Below, piece by piece: positions 22,485-34,070 of a stretch of DNA of 64,000 nucleotides. Position 1 is the stretch's first letter. Each line of letters begins with the position of its first letter. This DNA is from Filosporella fistucella (taxonomy: Eukaryota; Ascomycota; Leotiomycetes; Helotiales), in NCBI GenBank assembly GCA_030077755.1, contig JAQJZZ010000018.1:2108001-2172000 (forward strand), written 5' to 3'. Both the position numbers and the translations under genes were made by a program. The notes beneath the pieces are model-generated. The model saw only the letters and a program-made list of their open reading frames with translations, had not been told where the DNA came from and made no database searches.

Positions 22485-25400
22485 ATGGCGACCCCAATTA
22501 CTCAAAATCCCACTTCGCAAACAGTAGCACAGCTACTACCCAAACTCCATGATGCGGATCCTGACTATCGTTTCATGTCTTTGAATGATCTGTACCAAGT
22601 TCTCACCATTGGAAAGCACGACTTCCTCTACAACGATTACAACACTGCTGCAAGAGCTGTTGACGGTATTATCAAAACACTCGACGACCAAAATGGCGAG
22701 GTCCAGAATCTGGCGATCAAATGGTGAGGAAATATACCTCAAATTGTGGACTTTACTAACAATTACAGTCTCGGTCCCCTTGTAACCAAAATCCCCGTTA
22801 CAATCCTTCCTCCCCTCATCGAGAAGCTTTCCACCCTCAATACGGAAAATTCAGTCGATAATTCTATCCCAGCCATGGCCTTACGAACAGTTGTTACTAC
22901 CCTCCCACGACCGGTAACTGGCGTTACCCCATCGAAGGATGTTGTAGATGCATATTCTGCGATCAGTAGAGTTCTTATTCCTCGACTGGTTGGCAGAATC
23001 GTTGGCACAAAGCCTAACAAACAACTCAACCTTCCAGCTGTGCCACCTGGCATGTTAGATCTCGATAACGGGAAAGACCTAGATCCGGAAGCAATAGATG
23101 TTTTGATTGAAGTCGTCCGATGCTTTGGACCCATGCTGGTACAAAACGAGGTGGAAGCATTCCAAGCTTTGCTCGTCAATATTTTAGATTCGGATAAAGC
23201 TAGCTCCGTGGTCAAGAAGAGATCTGTTGTCGCGGTGTCTATTTTAGCTATCTATCTGACAGATGATGGCCTCGGTGCTTTCGTTTCACAGCTCATCGAG
23301 AGTCTGCGGAATTCCCATCTTACATTAGTCCAGAGACGCCTTTACATCACCATACTCGGTTCCATGGCGAGATCGATCTCCTCGAGATTTGGGCCCTATC
23401 TGAAGACATTGGCACCATTTGTATTGTCGGCTCTCAGCGAACAGGAATTAGCAGAGCAATTGGAAAATCAAGCTGAGGATGGCGAACCAGATCCAGAAAC
23501 TGACGATGTTCGCGAAGCTGCTTTAGTAGCATTAGACGGGTTCCTAGCTTCGTGTGGTACGGAAATGCGATCTTATACCGAAGAAACTATTGCAGCTCTT
23601 CTCCGTTTTCTCAAGTACGATCCCAACTACAACGATGATGACGACGAGGAAATGGGCGGAACACAAACCGAGGAGGACGATATGGACGGGTTTGACGATG
23701 ATGACGAATTCGAAGCCGAGGCAGGTTTCGATGATGATGACGATGATGCCAGCTGGAAAGTCAGGCGTTGTGCTGCAAAGGCCCTTTACACACTCATTTC
23801 GACTCGCGGAAGTGGCGATTTACTGGATGATGGCACTCTTTATGCTCAAGTTGCGCCAGTGTTAATTCAAAGATTTAACGAGCGGGAAGAAAATGTCCGT
23901 TTGGAAGTAATTTCAACAATGGCATCGCTCATTCGCAAAACTGGTGAAGGCGTTGTCGTCGCATTCTCAAATGACGATAGCTCCGACTATATTTCTCATG
24001 CCCCGCAAAGCCGTAAGCGTAGGCGAGAGAGCACAGCGGCAGCATCCTTCGACGCCAAACTTCTCCGTATTTCATCTTCAGGTTTGACCTCGCCAGTTCT
24101 CGAGCCACTGCCAGCCTCAGGACCGAGAGCTGATTTGGCACGCTTAAGCCCTGTTCTGATTCGTTCAACGACAAAACTGTTGAAGGGTAGCTCCATTCCG
24201 ACTAAGCAAGCTGTAATCAAATTACTGAACGACATTGTCTCTGTTCAGAGCGGCGGTCTCTCCGAGTACTTTGGCCAGATTGTCGACCCAGTTATTGACG
24301 CGGTTAAGACTGCTTCAGGTTCTGCTTCTGCGAGTACATCTACAAGTAGCGGATCTGCATCTGCAACGGCCAGCACGCTTAGAATAGCCGCACTTCATTT
24401 GATGGGAGACATCGCCTCGACACATTCCTCCAGTGTCTTGCAGCCTTACCTTCCAAAAATTGTACCTGGTGTTGTCTCCGCAGCCACTGACAAGTACCTT
24501 AAAATCTCGAGCGAAGCGATTGGTACAATTGAGCAAATCATTAAGGCGCTCACACCCCCCAGGGCGAAATCAACAACTGAGAAGAACCAGGCAAATCTCC
24601 AACAGCTTTACAAGGTCATTATTGGTAGAGTTTCTGCAAATGACGCTGATCTAGAGGTCCGCCAGCGTGCAATCCAAGCCCTTGGTATCTTACTCGCTCG
24701 CACTGCTAGTCCAGAAGGAAATTCTCTTTTGTCATCTTCGGATCGTTCTGTTGCTTTGGAGCTTTTGAGCGAGCGACTCAAAAATGAGACTACCCGTCTC
24801 GCTGCTGTTCATGCAATTGATCATGTCGCTGCCTTTACAACCAATAAGGACCAATTAAAGCCCAAATGGATTCAAGAAGTTTCCTTGGAGCTGTCTGCCC
24901 AGCTTCGCAAGGCTAACAGGTCGTTACGAGGTGCCAGTTTGAAGGCATTGAAAAATGTGGTTGTCAATCCTGCTGCCAGTGCCGCCCTCGATACCCCCAC
25001 CATCAACGGTCTCGTCAGTGCTCTGCTACCACTTTTGACAGCAGCAGATTTGCACCTCCTTGGCCCAGCTCTACTTGTATTATCGGCTTTAGTTTCAGCC
25101 AACTCAAAGCTTGTCGTCACTGATCAGCTGAACCAAGCCATTTGTGACTTGTTGAAATCAACCACGTTTGTTGGTGCTGTTCTCGAGGCTGTTTTGACTC
25201 TCGTGACTCAGATTGGACAGAGTGGTGCAGGTCAGAAACTTATGGTCGGACTTCTCAATGATGTCAATGTACTTGGAGACCCAGCCGTTGTTGGAAAAGT
25301 TATTGGTACATTGCTGGTCTTTGGTGGACCATCAGTCGGCGTGACAGTGGATAACTTTATGGCCGAAGCTATAAACGCAAAATCTGATGAGCCTAGACAA

Positions 25401-26647
25401 TGTCTTGCCCTTGCTGTGCTTGGGGAGGCTGGGCTGCGTATGGGTGTCAAGTCACCTCTTCGACCAGCCTCATTCACTGCACAATTTACTTCAACTTCAG
25501 ATAAAGTGCCTCTCGCTGCTGCAGTTGCACTGGGGCGTGCAGGTGCTGGTAACATTCCTGTCTATCTACCTCAGATTCTATCAACGATGGACCAAGGGGG
25601 AAATGCCCAGTATCTCCTTCTACACTCAATCAAGGAGATTTTGCAGCAATCAAGCAGTAATCCAAAGAACCTCGAGCAATATACAAAGTCGATCTGGACT
25701 CGACTAATATCCGCTTCGCAGAGCGAAGATAATAAGGCTGTCGGAGCAGAATGTATTGGTCGCATCGCGATTATTGACCCGAAAACATACATGCCTCAGT
25801 TGCAGCAATATCTTTCTAACTCCAGCCCATCAGTTCGAGCCATGGCAATCCAAGCCATTCGATACACCCTTCCTGAAAGCGAGGATAATTTCGATGCTGT
25901 ACTCAAAACAACTTTGATCGACATGCTTACTGTGATGCTTGGTGACAAGGAGTTGGAGAATCGTCGTCTTGCTCTTACTACTCTCAACTCAGCGTCTCAT
26001 AATAAGCCTGATTTGATTGTTCCAAATCTTGGTCTGCTTCTACCACTTGTCATGCAAGAGTCGGTCGTGAAGCCAGAGTTGATCCGAGAGGTAACCATGG
26101 GTCCCTTCAAGCACAAGATCGACGATGGTCTGGAAGTCCGCAAGGTGAGCTTTACTACTTTCCCTTACTCTACTGCTGCGGTACTAATTCCCCACAGAGC
26201 GCATACGAGACCTTGTACTCGCTCATGGAAACAGCATTTTCGCGAATTAACATCCTCGATTTTTACGACCGTATTATCGCTGGATTGAAGGACGAGCACG
26301 ACATTCGCGCTCTGTGCAACCTGATGCTCACGAAACTCGTCTTCTTGGATCCAGATGAGACCTCCCGCCGTCTGGACACCATCGCTGATTGCTTCCGTAC
26401 TACGCTCTCCACAAAACTCAAGGACAACGCCGTCAAACAAGAGGTCGAAAAGCAAGAAGCTGCTGCCAAGAACGTCCTCAGAGTCACTCTACTTCTAGCC
26501 TCCGCTATCCCAGCTGCTACGAGCGGTCTGGGTGCAGCTGCCGCACAGCACCAAACCTGGCGCACTTACTGGGAATGGGTAGAAAAGGATTTCGATGTGC
26601 AATTGAGGGCTCTGAGGGAAGAGAAGAGCAAGGAAGTTGCTTATTGA
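22485..26647 (+). CDS. Cullin-associated NEDD8-dissociated protein (CAND1/TIP120)
   Basis: Exons 22485..22723, 22769..26144 and 26198..26647 join over introns of 45 and 53 nt in phases 2 and 0, giving 1354 aa. The protein is built of HEAT repeats from end to end. The C-terminal TIP120 region is clear (LIREVTMGPFKHKIDDGLEV, then SAYETLYSLMETAFSRINI). CAND1 binds unneddylated cullin-Rbx1 and swaps F-box/adaptor modules of SCF ligases. An acidic insertion lies around residues 285-325 (runs of Asp/Glu), and a Ser/Ala/Thr-rich stretch (SASASTSTSSGSASATAS) splits two HEAT blocks. Protein size is a little above the animal orthologue (about 1230 aa). The start is the ATG in CACCATGGCG context. The upstream in-frame codons have no ATG. 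Confidence 0.96.
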
Positions 26648-27261
26648 AACAAGTTGGCGCGAAGCATGATGGATAAATACTGGGTCTAAGTAGGAAATTA
26701 CCTAGTCTTAGCTATTATGCCGAGGAAAAACGATTATGATGATATGAATGATGGATGGATGGATGATGCAGAAACGAGCGTGTCCTGGTGGTTTTCTTCG
26801 CATAGCTTGCGGTGCATTGTGCTTCTTCCTTACTCGATACGTACTTGGGCAATAGAAGAGCACTTCTTTAGACTTTGGTGCGTGAAATATGATATGTGAT
26901 GTTCTTATCCTACCTGTGTCGAATATAACATGGAGATATTCGTCCTCTGTACGAATAATGGCCACAATGAGGTATAATACGTTAAACACAAACACCAGCA
27001 CCACCTCCCTATATGACTATAGCCATAACAAACGATCTCCCTCCCCTCCCCCAATGCTTCGTATCTACTTATTTTCTAGCTTAAATATGCAATAAAATTT
27101 CAATTCAAAAGTATCTTGAATATAGCTAGATAAACAACAAAACAAGCAATACCAGAAGTCTATCATACACTCTCCTTTCCGCGCTATCCAATATAATATA
27201 TATCTCTCTCTTTCATCCTTTCCAACAAAGTAACTCCAGCTCTAGCTTTACCTACCTACCT

Positions 27262-27620
27262 TGATGACGCTCCGCTGGCCCTCCGGGGGCCACTGCCGTG
27301 GAGGCCGAGAAGATATACAAAATATTACTTGGGTAATAACTTTGATAGTATATAACTAAATGCAAACCCTTTAGAACTAGTATTAGCAAGTATTTCTTTC
27401 TACTTGGGAAGTCCTCGAATACTAGAGTTTTGAGTGTAAAGCTTTAATAAGATACACTTCTATTCGAATATTAATAAGATTACGTTATATAATAGGACTT
27501 CTTCCCAAAATTAAGCCCTTATGCTTTTTGTTGAAGGTTGTCTTACGTGTGTATACTAACGAATTTATTCTAAATAAGGCTAAGATTAATTATATTTTAG
27601 AAGGGAATTTTGGCTCAGCA
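27262..27620. repeat. AT-rich block bordered by a GC-rich palindrome, possible decayed mobile element
   Basis: At about 27276-27292, GGCCCTCCGGGGGCC can form a hairpin. It is followed by about 320 bases of strongly AT-rich DNA. Inside, 27402-27415 (ACTTGGGAAGTCCT) and 27494-27508 (AGGACTTCTTCCCAA) are imperfect inverted repeats. No coding frame, terminal repeat or target-site duplication could be shown. A repeat-induced-mutation relic or a small non-autonomous element is possible. Confidence 0.35.
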
Positions 27621-28039
27621 GGGAAAGGGAGTTGTTTAGAAGGAGATGGAGAGTGGGTAGTGAGATTTATAGGGATAGGAAGAGGGATGAAAATGGGATG
27701 GGAATAATATGGGAAGTATAGCCCTAGATAGGGACAATGGGGGAGGGTAGGGGAGGTCGGAAATTTGTACTCTTAAATGATTTAAGTAGCGATATAACCT
27801 TAATCCCGCCCCTTTTCTTTCGCCTCTTCTCTCTGAATATCTTTCATCTACCTTTATTACCTTACCTCACTTTTCCATCCCCTACCTCGCCTTCTTATTC
27901 CACTTACAACCTCACTCACAACCTCACTCTCCCAAACCCAACCAACCCATCAAGAACAACACACTCACCAAATCTCAGCTAACTCAATATCAATATCAAC
28001 CTCAATTCATTTCATTACTCTAAACTTTCATTTATGTAC

Positions 28040-28090
28040 TCCCTTCTCTCCTCTCCTCTCCTCTCCCCTCCCCTTCCCTCTCCCTCCCCA
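28040..28090. repeat. Pyrimidine (CT) tract
   Basis: About 50 bases consist almost only of C and T, mostly CTCTC/TCCCC units. Low-complexity sequence with no coding signal. Confidence 0.8.
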
Positions 28091-28519
28091 TACTATCTCC
28101 CATACCACAAGCAAAACCCAGTATAAACAAGAACCTAAGTAGCGGGGATTTCCTTATTCCATCGATCCATCCACGTATTTATCAACAACTCATTCCTCCC
28201 AATTGCGGAAAGTTGGTTTTTCCATGAGGGCGGGGGGAAGAAAACAGAGTGTATACAATCTCAAAGTTATGATGAGTAGAGGATAGGTAGAAACGGAGGT
28301 AAAAGTAAAATGTGAAAACAAAGCCCATCCTATGTATGCATGCATGCAAAACGCCATCCAGATCCAGGAACGTGATTCATCATTTTATGTAGTAAGCAGA
28401 CAGGCAACGGAACGCGGGAATTAAGTTGAATGAATGGGTATCTTGCTTCTCTGCTCTTCTCCTCTTTCTCTATGTGTTAATTTTCCCCCTGCTTTTTCAG
28501 AATAATGAAGAGAGAAGAA

Positions 28520-31478
28520 TCACTGCAGAGCCATCATTCCCGCGACTCCTGGTGCTGCGCCTTCCAAATCCACTGCCTCGACGGTGTTTCTAATCCTGCC
28601 TGTTTCCAGAACTAAATTACCGAAGTATTTTCTCGCAACTTCGCTTTCTTGTCTTACTTTCCTCGTGTCTTCTTTCTTGGCACCGAGTTGTTCGACAGAG
28701 CGTTGGAGACCGACGCGCAGGTTGTCGGCGGGGAAACGGAGGACTTTACGGACGGATGAGGAGATGCGATCGGAGTTGGAGTGGATGTAGTCTAATTGCT
28801 GGAGTTGAGTTGAGATTTTGGTGGAAAGGCGGTGCGGGAGGGAGTGAGGAATTTGGAGGAGTAGGTAGTATGTCGCTGCGATGGCTAGGTTTTGGTTAGT
28901 ATTATTATATTAGAAGTTGGTGATGGAGCTTACCAGTAGCTACTACGCCAGGAATGATAAGTTTTCGCAGGTTGTTATTCCCTACAACTTTCACAGCTCC
29001 CAGCGCACCATCGACCCAGCCAAATCCACCAACCATCCGACCTCCTACAGCTGTAGCGACAGTAAGGGCCATTCCCGTACCAGCCATCTTTTCTTGCTTT
29101 TGCAAGATAGTATGCCAATCGAAGAAGTCCCACAACTCAGTCTCGATTTCGACTTGACGGGCAAGTACATCACGTTTCCGGCGAAACATGACGTCTGGAC
29201 GGAAACTGAGATCAGTGTATTCATCTCCGAGATGTAATATTCCAAGTTGCTTGATAGAGCTGACACCTTCGACGGTCTTTTGACGAGCATGTTCTTCACA
29301 AGCTGTGACAGAGGCTGATATTTGTGAAAGGATGGCTTCTTTGATATCATCCGCGTATTGGAATACGTTCAGAAGACCAGGGTATGGGACACCCAGATCT
29401 TCATCAGCAGCTTGAGCTATCGAGTATTGAAGACTTGATCTAGTGTGGTCGTAAATCTCCTTGCATGTTGCCTCGATAGTCCTATCAATATCATCGCTGA
29501 CCTCCGCCTTGGCCTTCTTTGAGGCTTCAAGAAGTGGCTCCAACTCATTCAATTCTTTCGTCACTCGGTCCAACTCTGATTGAGCGACCTCCTGGTTGAC
29601 AGTAGCTAGAGTCTGGACATCGCCAAGAACATTCAGGAGGTATGTCTTGGCAGGGGCCAATTTTGACCGAGCACGCTTCTCGAGTACAAATCGTCTAAGA
29701 GATTGCTCAAGATTTTCGAAATCTCGAACCTTCTCCTTCTCCTTGCCTTTTCCTTTTGGATCCGAAGGGTCATCATCACCACCACCTCCACTCGAGCTTC
29801 CGCTGCCACTTCCACCTGGTCCTCCTGGTGGTGCTGTGGGAATAGCATTACTCGATACGAAATGTACCAGCTCTGCTGACTCCTTAAAAGTTCTTGGACT
29901 GAGTCCTTGAACTTGTTCTAAAATCATCTTTTGACATCGCTCCTTATCTCTGATATTGTCATAACCATTGACGACAATAAATATATAAGCCTTCTCTGCT
30001 GCCGCGGCCCATATGAATTCCTTGGCAGTCATGGTAAAGTGATTTGCTGCAGAGACGACGAAAACCACCACATCAATCTCTTCTTGGCGAGCGAAAACTG
30101 CTGTCGTCTTGGTTGTATCCAGGTTCAGACCAGGGGCGTCAATAATAGAAATGTCTACCACTCCATTATTGAGTAATGACTGATCAATTGATCGAACATC
30201 CTTCACATAAACTTTACATTGAGTATAGGTATCATTCGATGTGACAATCTTCTCCAAGTCGTGTAATGTGAAGACATCATATGTGCTCTCGTCATGTCGG
30301 TTGTAGATAACTTCTTTGTGCACGGCGTGAACCTCCTCGATACCCCCGTTCTCCCTCGCATCCAATACCTCGCAGAAAATACTTGTACATGGTTGCTGGT
30401 CTTCCGGTAAGATCTTTCGCCGTAATAGAGCATTGCAAAATGTCGATTTTCCAGCATTGAGATCCCCAGTAACCAAAACCTTACTCGATGTATCTTCTAT
30501 TCGCTCCCTTAGGGAAAGGAGGTGCTTGATGCTGGTCTGAATTTTGCCGTCCAACAATGAAGCTATTGAACCCTTCTCCAAAGAGTGTACCAATTCGGTT
30601 TGATGTAGTGCACCCAATTTCAGATCCAACTTCAATATCGAGAATTCTTGTGCAATTTGAGGTGTAATTAATCGAGGTTCGGGCGCTGGTCGTTGTTCCG
30701 CAGCTTTACTCGACTCTGCTTCACTAGAATCTGCGCCAAATGTCTGCGAACGTCTCAATACCCCCGGTCGCGGGACTTGCATAGATGACTCTCCTGGTCC
30801 AGAAGTTTGTGTATGTACCAGACCTGGTCTTGGATCCTGTCTCTGCGGTTGAGCAGCTTCCGCCCGTTGGACAGAAGGATATGTTGCTGGCCATTGTGCA
30901 TTCATCTCCTGTAGACCCTTCAATGTATCTACCACCCTGTTGATCGACCTCGCCAGGGTACCGCGATGTTGATTGTACCATAATTGGTGTATGGCATTTG
31001 CCTGGACTCTCCTGTCACTCTCCCCTAACTCCCCAACTCCCCTCGGCATTGGCGAATGTGATGGAGTAGGTCTATCCTCAGCCAAAGAAGGATTCCAAGT
31101 CGCAGGGCCATTCATATTATCGCCAGCCATGCTTCCTCCGTACCCTGAATCGTTGTCCAACAGAGCCTGTAATCGAGCAGCGCTTTCAGATGTGGATCCG
31201 GAACCAACGGTCATGTACTGAGGACGATTTGATGATTGCCTCCGCGGATCGCTCGAGCTTGATTCTCCCTGAGACGGAGCCTTCCCCTTTCCTTTGTGAT
31301 ATTCCTGGCTCATTTTGACGTTGTTTCCATTCAGGAGGTGTGAAGGCGAATTTTCTTTGATATGGTCTGTTATGATACAATTCAAGGATGAGGCGAATAA
31401 ATTCCGCTCCGCAATCTTAGCGTGGAATTCACGTGCAAAGCGGTCATGCAAGTTGATTATTGGATTCTGATACTCCAT
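28520..31478 (-). CDS. FZO1: Mitofusin, mitochondrial outer-membrane fusion GTPase Fzo1
   Basis: Exons 28934..31478 and 28520..28884 join over a 49-nt intron (GTAAGC donor, CTAAC branch, CTAG acceptor, phase 1), giving 969 aa from the first ATG or 914 aa from the ATG at 31313 (MSQEYHKGKGK). I cannot decide between them. The dynamin-like GTPase domain has G1 GDLNAGKST, G3 DAPGLN and G4 NGYD. A coiled-coil heptad region follows (ELDRVTKELNELEPLLEASKK). Two adjacent hydrophobic segments follow (MALTVATAVGGRMV and LIIPGVVATAIAATYYLL), the second spanning the intron. The last exon holds the C-terminal heptad repeat. The N-terminal about 270 residues are Ser/Pro/Gln-rich and disordered. A Gly/Ser-rich insertion (about 30 residues) interrupts the GTPase region after FVSSNAIP. 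Divergent from VPS2. Confidence 0.95.
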
Positions 31479-31749
31479 ATTTGATTGTATGATTGAATAT
31501 TTTTACAGAGTTTTAGGTGTCAGTGACTCAATTGCCTGGAGCTGATTCTTATACATTCCCAGGTCCGTAACAAAGTCTGTCAATTGTCACTCTCAAGCCA
31601 TTTTCTTTGTTCGACACGAGCAAAATTACTAGCCTGAGGTTCTAGCTTGGCACCAAGATAACATGCCCTGTGAGTGACGAAGCTGATAGGCATCCAGCTC
31701 GATAACTTGCTACAAATCCCCACCAAATCATTTTCGGACTCCAGACAAC

Positions 31750-32568
31750 ATGAATGTAAGTTCTCGCCCTCCTGCTTATGACTGCCAACTAATATCACCA
31801 TAGATTGTGGAATGGGCCTTCGGAAAGCGCATGACGCCTGCAGAGCGTCTGCGCAAACACCAACGTTCCCTGGAAAAGACACAACGAGAGTTGGATCGCG
31901 AACGGGTCAAACTCGAGAATCAGGAGAAGAAATTGATACAGGAGATTAAGAAGAGCGCAAAAAATGGTCAGATGGGAGCCTGCAAGATTCAAGCCAAAGA
32001 TTTGGTCCGCACGAGGAGGTATATTGAGAAGTTCTATTCAATGAGGACGCAGTTACAAGCGATTTCATTACGGATACAGGTAGGAGAGCCAGAATTGTTG
32101 TTGGGCAATAGGAAGCTAACATTTACAGACCGTTCGCACGAATGAACAGATGATGCAAGCCATGAAAGGCGCAACTGGTGTATTGGGCAATATGAATCGT
32201 AGCATGAACCTGCCTGCTCTGCAAAGGATTGCAATGGAGTTTGAGAGGGAGAACGATATTATGGACCAAAGACAGGAGATGATGGACGATGCCATTGATG
32301 ATGTTACAGGGTTGGAAGACGAAGCTGATGGAGAGGAGATTGTGGAGCAAGTTCTGGAAGAAATTGGTGTCGACTTGAAGAATTCTGTAAGTAGGCTGAA
32401 CATGTGTAACATTGCAGATGCTGACATTCATAGATGGGCGAAACACCTCAAGGTCTTCAAAGCCAAACCGTTACAGAAAGTAGAGTTGCTCAGGCTGTTG
32501 GTGGGGGTGGAGGTGGTGATCCAGGAGACAACGATCTTCAAGCCAGACTTGATAGCTTGAGGCGGTAG
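31750..32568 (+). CDS. VPS2: ESCRT-III subunit Vps2 (CHMP2 family)
   Basis: Four exons (31750..31755, 31804..32079, 32129..32386, 32434..32568) join over introns of 48, 49 and 47 nt, all phase 0, giving 224 aa. The first exon encodes only Met-Asn; the joined start MNIVEWAFGKRMTPAERLRK is the Snf7-family N terminus of Vps2. Helices 1-2 are basic (LEKTQRELDRERVKLENQEKKL), and the C-terminal half is acidic. The end (LQARLDSLRR) is a MIT-interacting motif that recruits Vps4. Vps2 caps ESCRT-III polymers on endosomes for multivesicular-body sorting. Length equals that of other family members. The 6-nt first exon is easily missed by gene finders. Confidence 0.96.
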
Positions 32569-34070
32569 TGTGTGTTATCCGGGTACAGATACATTGCGGG
32601 CGTTTCTTTTGATATTCAGCAGGAGTTATGGATACGTCCAAATTATTTCTTTCCAGATGTCTCTTCCTGCAATGTGATTTGATCCGGATTGACGGCGGAA
32701 TTGGACCGCCGCCTTGCCGTCTGCCATCTGCAGTGGTGAGACTGCCTTGTCCAAAGCCTACCTAGGTACGGATTGTTGCAGACAATTTTCGGTCCATGAT
32801 CCCTCCCGAGGCAGTTGAAACTTTGTGATTGAGATTGTTCCGGTGTTGAAATATGGTGAATCTATTCATGATAAAACCTACCACAAGTTACGACTGTGAA
32901 TTAATCACTGATATCTCTGTCCGTAATTGAATTGCCCTTTCCCCTTCCCTTGTATTCTGAAACTAACCCCTCGATCGGCCCCTCGCACTCACCCTCACCC
33001 CTCCAACTGCTCGGAGCCGGTGTATCCAGAGCCGGCTTTCTGGGTGAGGTGAGCTGTGGTGTGGGGAAAGTCTCCGCTAAATAGAGGCACCAAAGTGCAA
33101 CTCAGCGTGTGGAGATGGCCCATAGCCAGCATAGCCACTGACTGGGATACAGGAAAGGACAGAAAGAAAGAATCCTTCTCTGCCTACTTCTGAGTAGCTC
33201 AATTATTGCTGACAGTCAAATTCTCACCCACAACTTGGCCCAATATCCCGTCTCAAAAAACGGTCTTTTTGCTGCCACGAAAGTCCCTTAAATCCGCCAT
33301 TATCCATTCCCCTCTGCTTGCTGTGCTGTGCATTTTGCTGTCAGACGGACAGAAGGACAGACATCGACCCCTGCCACAGATCAACCTCAATCCATTATCG
33401 CTGGGCAGAACAATTTCTTGCAACTTCGAAAACTCTCATTAGATTCTTGACACATTCTACGACAAAGGATCTAGATCAACACTTTGACCTACAAATCTGC
33501 GCCTCATATTACTCAAGTGTAACCAACCAAGAACTCCAAGTGCCGCGACTTGACGGCATTCCGGCAAGAGTAGCCCGCCTACCAACAGATAGAAACATAA
33601 CTTACCTATTGCTGAAACCCTGACCTATTTTCTTGCAAGGTCAAGAGACATTTGCAAACATCCTCAATAGTAAGTTGGTGTTTCCCCTTCTTTGAATTAC
33701 CCAAGCTGGCGCGTGGTACTAGACCTCACAAAGAGCGTTGTTGTACCCCACAGTGAGATACGTCGTCATGGCAAGCTAAAACGAAGCAGGGCCACGGCAA
33801 CAACCTCGCATCTACGATAAAAGCAACAAGTTTCTCCTTATCCAGATCTCTGCAAGCATACTATCTAATTGCTTGTACTGTCACGTCCTACTCTCGAAAT
33901 CGCATCGCAATATCACCAATTCCACCCCTGGCAACGAATCATACTTGATTTCCTCTCACAACGCCCATACCATTCCTCGAGTCTCCTCACGAGACACATA
34001 GATCCAAATCAGCAAAGTGGCAGGAAGTAAGAGGAGGAGCTTTCCCTCCCAGGGAGGTCTGCTAAACAGA
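32569..34070. other. 1.5-kb upstream region of the PP2C gene
   Basis: AT/C-rich with no supported gene. A GGCGG...CCGCC inverted repeat sits at about 32692-32712. The last 600 bases (C/A-rich with short open frames) look like promoter and a long 5' leader of the phosphatase gene. Confidence 0.5.

Larger units (their letters stand above)
26648..28519. other. 1.9-kb intergenic region with low-complexity and AT-rich blocks
   Basis: Between the converging CAND1 and FZO1 genes. Contains a GGAT-type microsatellite near 26750, an AT-rich block at about 27300-27620 (separate entry), a long pyrimidine tract at about 28040-28090, and ATGC repeats near 28335. No coding sequence supported. Confidence 0.6.
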
